From CAVQRB01 sp963715055 (GTDB taxonomy: Bacteria > Pseudomonadota > Alphaproteobacteria > Rhodobacterales > Rhodobacteraceae): a stretch of DNA of 64,000 nt. The position numbers were made by a program, and so were the translations under genes. Location: contig CAVQRB010000003.1 of the NCBI GenBank assembly GCA_963715055.1, positions 47,966 to 111,965 on the forward strand. The letters run 5' to 3'. This document shows positions 59,950-64,000 of this stretch, in pieces. Within the stretch, counting starts at the first letter, position 1; the number at the start of each line of letters is the position of its first letter. The notes under the pieces are model-generated. The model was not told the origin of the DNA. It made no database searches and worked only from the letters and a program-made list of their open reading frames with translations.

Positions 59950-60303
59950 CTATGGCGCGGTGCGGTCGTCCGATGCCCCGTCATCGAGCAGGGTGAGGAT
60001 ATCTGCGCAATTGCGGATCTGTCCGCCGCAGCAATCGGCCAGCAGGAAACCGACAAGGGTGTTCACCGCTTCAAGGTGGGCGGCATATCTGATCTCGCGC
60101 TGGTGTCGGACACTGGTCAAAAGGCCCGCACGCTTCAGGATTGCAAGGTGCCCTGACAGTGTTGACGGTTTTGCTTTGAGCTTCTCGGCGATTGTCAGGG
60201 CGGGCATGCCTTGGGGAACTTGCCGCACCAAGAGCCGGAAAACAGCCAATCTGGTCGGGTGTGCAAGCGCTGAAAGCGCATCGATCGCGGAGTCCTGATC
60301 CAT
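59950..60303 (-). CDS. Second ArsR family regulator
   Basis: 117 residues. ArsR winged helix (AIDALSALAHPTRLAVFRLL; KPSTLSGHLAILKRAGLLTS). It lacks the CVC site of the first ArsR but has clustered cysteines near the C-terminus (ADCCGGQIRNCADIL), an alternative metalloid-binding position seen in some ArsR proteins. It is divergent from the deacylase-dehydratase-aquaporin operon, with 91 nt between starts that contain TTCGG-6 nt-CCGAA (60370-60385). Confidence 0.88.
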   Translation of the reverse strand: MDQDSAIDALSALAHPTRLAVFRLLVRQVPQGMPALTIAEKLKAKPSTLSGHLAILKRAGLLTSVRHQREIRYAAHLEAVNTLVGFLLADCCGGQIRNCADILTLLDDGASDDRTAP

Positions 60304-60394
60304 GTTTCGTCAATGCCCGAAATATCGAAGCTTGACCAGAGGGGTTGGATAGCTTAGCCCGAACTCAATTCGGAAAATGCCGAAATGGGGGCGT

Positions 60395-61396
60395 ATGACC
60401 GGAACACAGATCACAGCTGAGGTCGATTTTGACTTAGAGGGCAAGCAGATGGGCTACCTGCGCGTGCCCCATTCCGCCCACCGCTCGGCCTATGGCTGGT
60501 TACCGGTGCCGATCACGGTCATTCGAAATGGCGCAGGCCCGACGCTGGTGATCTCGGCGGGCGTGCATGGCGACGAATACGAAGGGCAGATCGCGGTTGC
60601 AACCCTCGCCCGTCAACTCGACGCCCGCGACATTCGGGGGCGTCTGATCCTGCTGCCGATGGTGAATGCACCGGCGGCAGAGGCAGGGTGCCGGGTGTCG
60701 CCGCTCGATGACAGCAACCTCAACCGGACATATCCGGGCGATCCAAAAGGCACGCCGACCCAGATGATCGCCCACTACCACGAAGCGGTTGTTCTGCCGC
60801 TGGCAGACTATGCCGTCGACCTGCATTCGGGTGGGTCTTCCTTGATATATCCCGCGACTTTGTTGCGCGGACCGGCCCATTCGCCCGAGGAAGAGGCCGG
60901 ACTTGCTACACTGACTGAGGCGTTCGATCTTCCCTATGCTTGGGTCTTTACTGAAGGCGGTGGGCGCAAAAGTACCGCGCGGACGGCGATGGGTGCCGCC
61001 AACCGCAAGGGCGTCGTCAACGTGATGGCTGAGCTCGGTGGGGCAGGGTGCGTGACGACCGATGTCCTGCGGCAGACCGAACGGGGGCTGCGCCGGATAT
61101 TGCATGCTTTGGGGATGCTGCCCGATTACCTGCCCGATGCCGCAAGAGGTACGCGGGCACTAAACGTCGAAGGTTCGGTCTATGCCCATGACGCGGGGCT
61201 GTTCGAGCCGCTGAAAGCGATTGGCGAGGATGTCGCCGAGGGCGAAGTCGTTGCACTGATCCATCATCCCGAGACGCCGGGACAGGCGCCTGACGAGGTA
61301 ACGTCGCCATTCAACGGTCTTGTTTTGGCCAAACGCGCGATGGCGCAGGCGCGTCGCGGAGACGCACTCTATCAAATCGCGTCCGATGCAGGCTGA
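60395..61396 (+). CDS. Zinc deacylase of the aspartoacylase/DoeB (EutE) family
   Basis: 333 residues. M14-like zinc amidohydrolase: SAGVHGDEYEGQ (His, Glu ligands), DLHSGGSSLIYPA (His ligand) and VMAELGGAG (catalytic-type Glu). The closest group I recognise is the N-acetyl-diaminobutyrate deacetylase of ectoine breakdown (DoeB/EutE). ATG 60395 has GGGGG upstream; ATG 60377 is possible. The next gene resembles EutB of the same pathway, but eutC, eutD and transporter genes are missing, so another N-acyl amino acid may be the substrate. Confidence 0.82.
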   Translation: MTGTQITAEVDFDLEGKQMGYLRVPHSAHRSAYGWLPVPITVIRNGAGPTLVISAGVHGDEYEGQIAVATLARQLDARDIRGRLILLPMVNAPAAEAGCRVSPLDDSNLNRTYPGDPKGTPTQMIAHYHEAVVLPLADYAVDLHSGGSSLIYPATLLRGPAHSPEEEAGLATLTEAFDLPYAWVFTEGGGRKSTARTAMGAANRKGVVNVMAELGGAGCVTTDVLRQTERGLRRILHALGMLPDYLPDAARGTRALNVEGSVYAHDAGLFEPLKAIGEDVAEGEVVALIHHPETPGQAPDEVTSPFNGLVLAKRAMAQARRGDALYQIASDAG

Positions 61397-62375
61397 TATT
61401 GCCGATTCCGCCGTTTCTCTGGGCGCCATACGAGACGCTGCCAGAGCCCTCGACGGTGTCGTGATCCGCACGCCGCTTCTGGAAAACCTGGATTTGAACG
61501 CGATGCTTGGTGGGAGGCTCCTGCTCAAGGCGGAGAACATGCAGCGCACCGGTACCTTCAAGATCCGGGGCGCCTATCATCGGATGCTAGGTTTGACGCG
61601 CGGCGAGTTGAAACGCGGCGCGGTCACTTATTCTTCTGGCAACCATGCGCTGGGGTTGGCCTGCGCAGCACAGATACTGGGGTCTTCGGCGGTGATCGTC
61701 ATGCCGTCCGACGCCCCTGCCGCCAAACAGGCGGCGGTCCGCGCGTTGGGGGCAGAGATCGTACTCTACGATCGCGACACGCAGGACAGTGCGGATGTGG
61801 TGGCGCAGGTCATCGCCGATACCGGTCGTATTGAGGTGCCGCCAAGCGCGCATCCGCAGATCATGGCCGGGGCAGGGACGGCGGCACTGGAGGTACTGGA
61901 GGATGCCGGCGGGCCACTGGATGCCGTGCTGGTGCCCTGCGGCGGTGGCGGGCTGACCGCGGCGACCGCCATGCTGATGGCCGAGGCGTCGCCTGAGACA
62001 CAGGTTTTCGCGGCGGAACCGTTCCTCTTCGACGATACCCGACGGTCGCTGGCTGCCGGTCAGCGCCTTCCTAACCCAAAGGGGAACCGAACGATCTGCG
62101 ACGCGATCATGACGCCGATCCCCGGCGAGATGACCTTCGCCATCAATCGCGATCTGCTGGCGGGCGGGGTGACGGCCACGGATGCCGAGGTGCGCGCGGC
62201 AATGCGCTTTGCTTTCGAGCATTTCAGGATTGTCACCGAACCGGGCGCGGTTGTTGGCCTGGCTGCGATCCTGAACGGCCAGGTGCAAATCGCTGGCCGC
62301 ACCGTTGCAACGATGATCACCGGCGGCAACATCGACACCACGCGTTTCGCGGCGCTTCTGGGGGAAACGACATGA
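61386..62375 (+). CDS. PLP-dependent threonine/serine dehydratase-like protein (EutB-like)
   Basis: 329 residues, fold-II PLP enzyme. The PLP lysine is in RTGTFKIRGAYHRM, the substrate loop in TYSSGNHALGLACAAQ and the phosphate loop in LVPCGGGGLTAA; the C-terminal GGNIDTTRFAALLG is typical of the single-domain form without regulatory ACT domain. It would release ammonia from a beta-hydroxy or diamino acid. ATG 61386 overlaps the deacylase gene by 11 nt; the stop overlaps the aquaporin start. EutB identity is suggested by context, not proven. Confidence 0.85.
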   Translation: MQADIADSAVSLGAIRDAARALDGVVIRTPLLENLDLNAMLGGRLLLKAENMQRTGTFKIRGAYHRMLGLTRGELKRGAVTYSSGNHALGLACAAQILGSSAVIVMPSDAPAAKQAAVRALGAEIVLYDRDTQDSADVVAQVIADTGRIEVPPSAHPQIMAGAGTAALEVLEDAGGPLDAVLVPCGGGGLTAATAMLMAEASPETQVFAAEPFLFDDTRRSLAAGQRLPNPKGNRTICDAIMTPIPGEMTFAINRDLLAGGVTATDAEVRAAMRFAFEHFRIVTEPGAVVGLAAILNGQVQIAGRTVATMITGGNIDTTRFAALLGETT

Positions 62376-63037
62376 CACTGGACCGACGCCTGATGGCTGA
62401 ATGGCTTGGGACGTTTTCGCTGCTGGCCACCGTGGTCGGGTCGGGCATCATGGCTGAGCGCCTGGCGGGCGGCAACGTCGCCGTGGCCCTGCTGGGCAAT
62501 ACGATCCCCACAGGCGCGATCCTAGTGGTACTGATCACCGTGTTCGGGCCGATCTCGGGCGCGCATTTCAACCCGGCGGTAACGCTGTCCTTCGCATTGC
62601 GTCGCGATATCTCGCCGCGGGACGCGGGACTATACGTTGTGGCGCAGATTTTCGGCGGTCTTGTCGGTGTCCTTGCCGCGCACGTGATGTTCGAACACCG
62701 GCTGATCGATCCATCGACCACCGCGCGCGGTGGCATCGGGCAATGGACCGGTGAATTCGTGGCAACCTTTGGGTTGGTCGGAACGATCCTGGCCTGCCTG
62801 AAGGCGCGACCGACAGCGGTCCCGATGGCGGTCGGCCTCTATATCACGGCTGCCTACTGGTTCACCTCCTCTACGTCTTTCGCCAACCCTGCTGTCACCA
62901 TCGCGCGCGGGTTCTCAAACACCTTCGCAGGGATCGCGCCGACGGATGTCGCGGCATTTATCGCGGTGCAACTGCTAGCTGCTGTGCTGGCAACTTGGTT
63001 TTTCCGCTGGATGCTGGAGGACCCTGCCCATGGCTAA
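62372..63037 (+). CDS. Aquaporin/glyceroporin family channel
   Basis: 221 residues, six membrane helices and two half-helix loops with NPA motifs: GAHFNPAVTLS and SFANPAVTIARG. Channels of this form occur in arsenic operons of alphaproteobacteria, where they let As(III) leave the cell down its gradient (AqpS-type), and also in small-solute operons. Here it lies in a tight operon with amino-acid enzymes but next to an ArsR gene, so both readings remain open. Overlaps its neighbours on both sides. Confidence 0.88.
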   Translation: MTLDRRLMAEWLGTFSLLATVVGSGIMAERLAGGNVAVALLGNTIPTGAILVVLITVFGPISGAHFNPAVTLSFALRRDISPRDAGLYVVAQIFGGLVGVLAAHVMFEHRLIDPSTTARGGIGQWTGEFVATFGLVGTILACLKARPTAVPMAVGLYITAAYWFTSSTSFANPAVTIARGFSNTFAGIAPTDVAAFIAVQLLAAVLATWFFRWMLEDPAHG

Positions 63038-64000
63038 GTTCGACTTCGATGAAGTGATCGACAGGCGCGCGGTGCCGGCGCTGAAGCACCACCGGATGGT
63101 TCTGGGCGATGACGGGATGGAGCTGTTCGCGGCGGGTGTCGCCGACATGGATTTCCGCGTCGCGCCCTGCATCACCCGGGCCATCGCCGCGCGCGCGGCT
63201 CATCCGGTGTTCGGCTATGAGACGATGCCTGAGGGATTGATCCCTGCGCTCACCGGGTGGCTGCAGACGCGCCACGGTTGGACCGTCGATCCCGACCACA
63301 TCCTGCGGGCCCCGAACGTGCTGAACGCGCTTGCCATGGCGGCGAATGTGTTCACGGAGCCGGGAGACGGCATCATCGTTCAGCCACCCGTGTTCTTCGA
63401 TTTCGCTGATATCATCGCCGAGAATGGCCGGCGGATGCTCGAAAACCCGCTGATCCTGCGCGATGGTCGTTACGAGATGGATTTCGATGGGCTGGAGCAG
63501 GTCGCGCGCGATCCGCGAACCCGAATGATCTTTTTGTGCAACCCGCACAATCCGGTGGGCCGTGTCTGGACACGCCCCGAGTTGTCGCGACTCGGAGAGA
63601 TTTCCCGCCGGAATGGGGTTCTCGTGGTCTCGGACGAGATCCACGGTGACATCACCAATTCTGGTCACCTCTATACGCCCTTTACCGCTTTGTCCGCCGA
63701 GGATGCGGCAAACTCCATCAGTTGCCTGTCACCGGCCAAGAGTTTCAATATCGCTGCCTGCTGCGCGGCCTTCACGGTGGTGTCAGACGAGACTCGCCGC
63801 CGTATGTTGCAGGCGGAAAACAGCCGCTTGACCGTCAACAAGAACAATGCCTTCGCCTCGGTCGCGATGCAGGCAGCGTACTGCGCAAGGCGCGCCGTGG
63901 CTGGACGCTGTGCTGGAATACCTGCAGGACAACCTGGCGCTTGTCCGAACCCGTCTTGCGGATATCCCGAAGGTCAAGTTGATCGAACCGGACGGCACGT
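63030..64000 (+). pseudogene. MalY/PatB-like PLP enzyme, frameshifted and cut by the window end
   Basis: Fold-I enzyme of the MalY/PatB group (C-S lyase or aminotransferase): FAAGVADMDFRVAPCITRA, GWTVDPDHILRAPNVLNALA, LCNPHNPVGRVWT, LVVSDEIHGDI and Schiff-base lysine in LSPAKSFNIAACCAA. Starting at ATG 63030, overlapping the aquaporin stop. Near 63886 the frame slips: after VAMQAAYC the continuation EGAPWLDAVLEYLQDN is one frame over, consistent with one extra C in TGCGCAAGG. The remaining C-terminus continues beyond the window. It is either a sequence error or an inactivated gene. Confidence 0.88.

Noticed and set aside
1..64000. CRISPR arrays, tRNA or rRNA genes
   Set aside because: None were seen by eye; a covariance-model search would be decisive for tRNAs and small RNAs.

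Overview
The window is about 64 kb of GC-rich alphaproteobacterial chromosome. It most likely comes from an aerobic anoxygenic phototroph of the Rhodobacteraceae/Roseobacter group. The evidence is the order bchX-bchY-bchZ-pufQ-pufB-pufA-pufL-pufM-pufC, with a reaction-centre cytochrome (pufC) and no pufX, a PhyR-NepR-EcfG general stress locus, and a short intergenic repeat of a kind I associate with this family. I see no rRNA, tRNA or CRISPR array.

Layout. 1-9.8 kb: right end of the photosynthesis gene cluster (chlorophyllide a reductase bchXYZ, LH1 and reaction-centre genes pufQBALMC, and dxs for isoprenoid precursors). Two tiny coupled ORFs sit between bchX and bchY. pufC carries a single-base frameshift just before its fourth haem site. 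9.8-23.3 kb: mostly minus-strand genes: a TPR protein, P1 peptidase, cupin, GNAT, a Dpp/Opp-type ABC transporter (fused ATPase, two permeases, binding protein), a zinc alcohol dehydrogenase, a frameshifted M20 peptidase and a class V aminotransferase. A divergent class I HDAC-like deacylase lies among them.

23.4-29.7 kb: a general stress island. PhyR is divergent from NepR-EcfG-HisKA_2 kinase and is flanked by FNT channel/PLDc_N/BrkB, Dps and a 35-residue membrane protein. Sites matching the EcfG consensus GGAAC-N17-GTT lie 34-53 nt upstream of the starts of the first genes of all these units, including one nearly symmetric bidirectional site between phyR and nepR.

29.7-33.7 kb: an XRE-cupin regulator, a GabT-like aminotransferase and an FMN glutamate-synthase-like enzyme. 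An 18-bp motif (16/18 identical) occurs in both promoter regions. 34.3-44.4 kb: a compact cluster I cannot assign to a known pathway: nitrilase-superfamily amidohydrolase, 917-residue Orn/Lys/Arg-decarboxylase-like PLP enzyme, ATP-grasp ligase, C45/NTN acyltransferase-hydrolase, a CaiB-fold protein with the alpha-methylacyl-CoA racemase triad, SDR, lactonase-like MBL and a fold-I aminotransferase. This is my best candidate for an undescribed system.

44.4-54.7 kb: a PqiABC-type MCE lipid transport locus, then a catabolic-looking group (aldehyde dehydrogenase, frameshifted SDR, DUF1028, RidA, Rieske oxygenase, divergent flavin monooxygenase). 54.7-57.4 kb: an AT-rich, mobile-element-like scar with an exported protein, an Xre-RES toxin-antitoxin pair and the 3' end of an ISL3 transposase. 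57.4-64 kb: an ArsR/ArsP-like permease/thioredoxin/MBL operon, a second ArsR, and an overlapping operon of a DoeB/EutE-like deacylase, EutB-like dehydratase, aquaporin and PatB-like aminotransferase that runs off the window.

Four otherwise intact genes (pufC, the M20 peptidase, an SDR, the PatB-like gene) each carry what looks like one extra base. This should be resolved as sequence error or real decay before those genes are interpreted.
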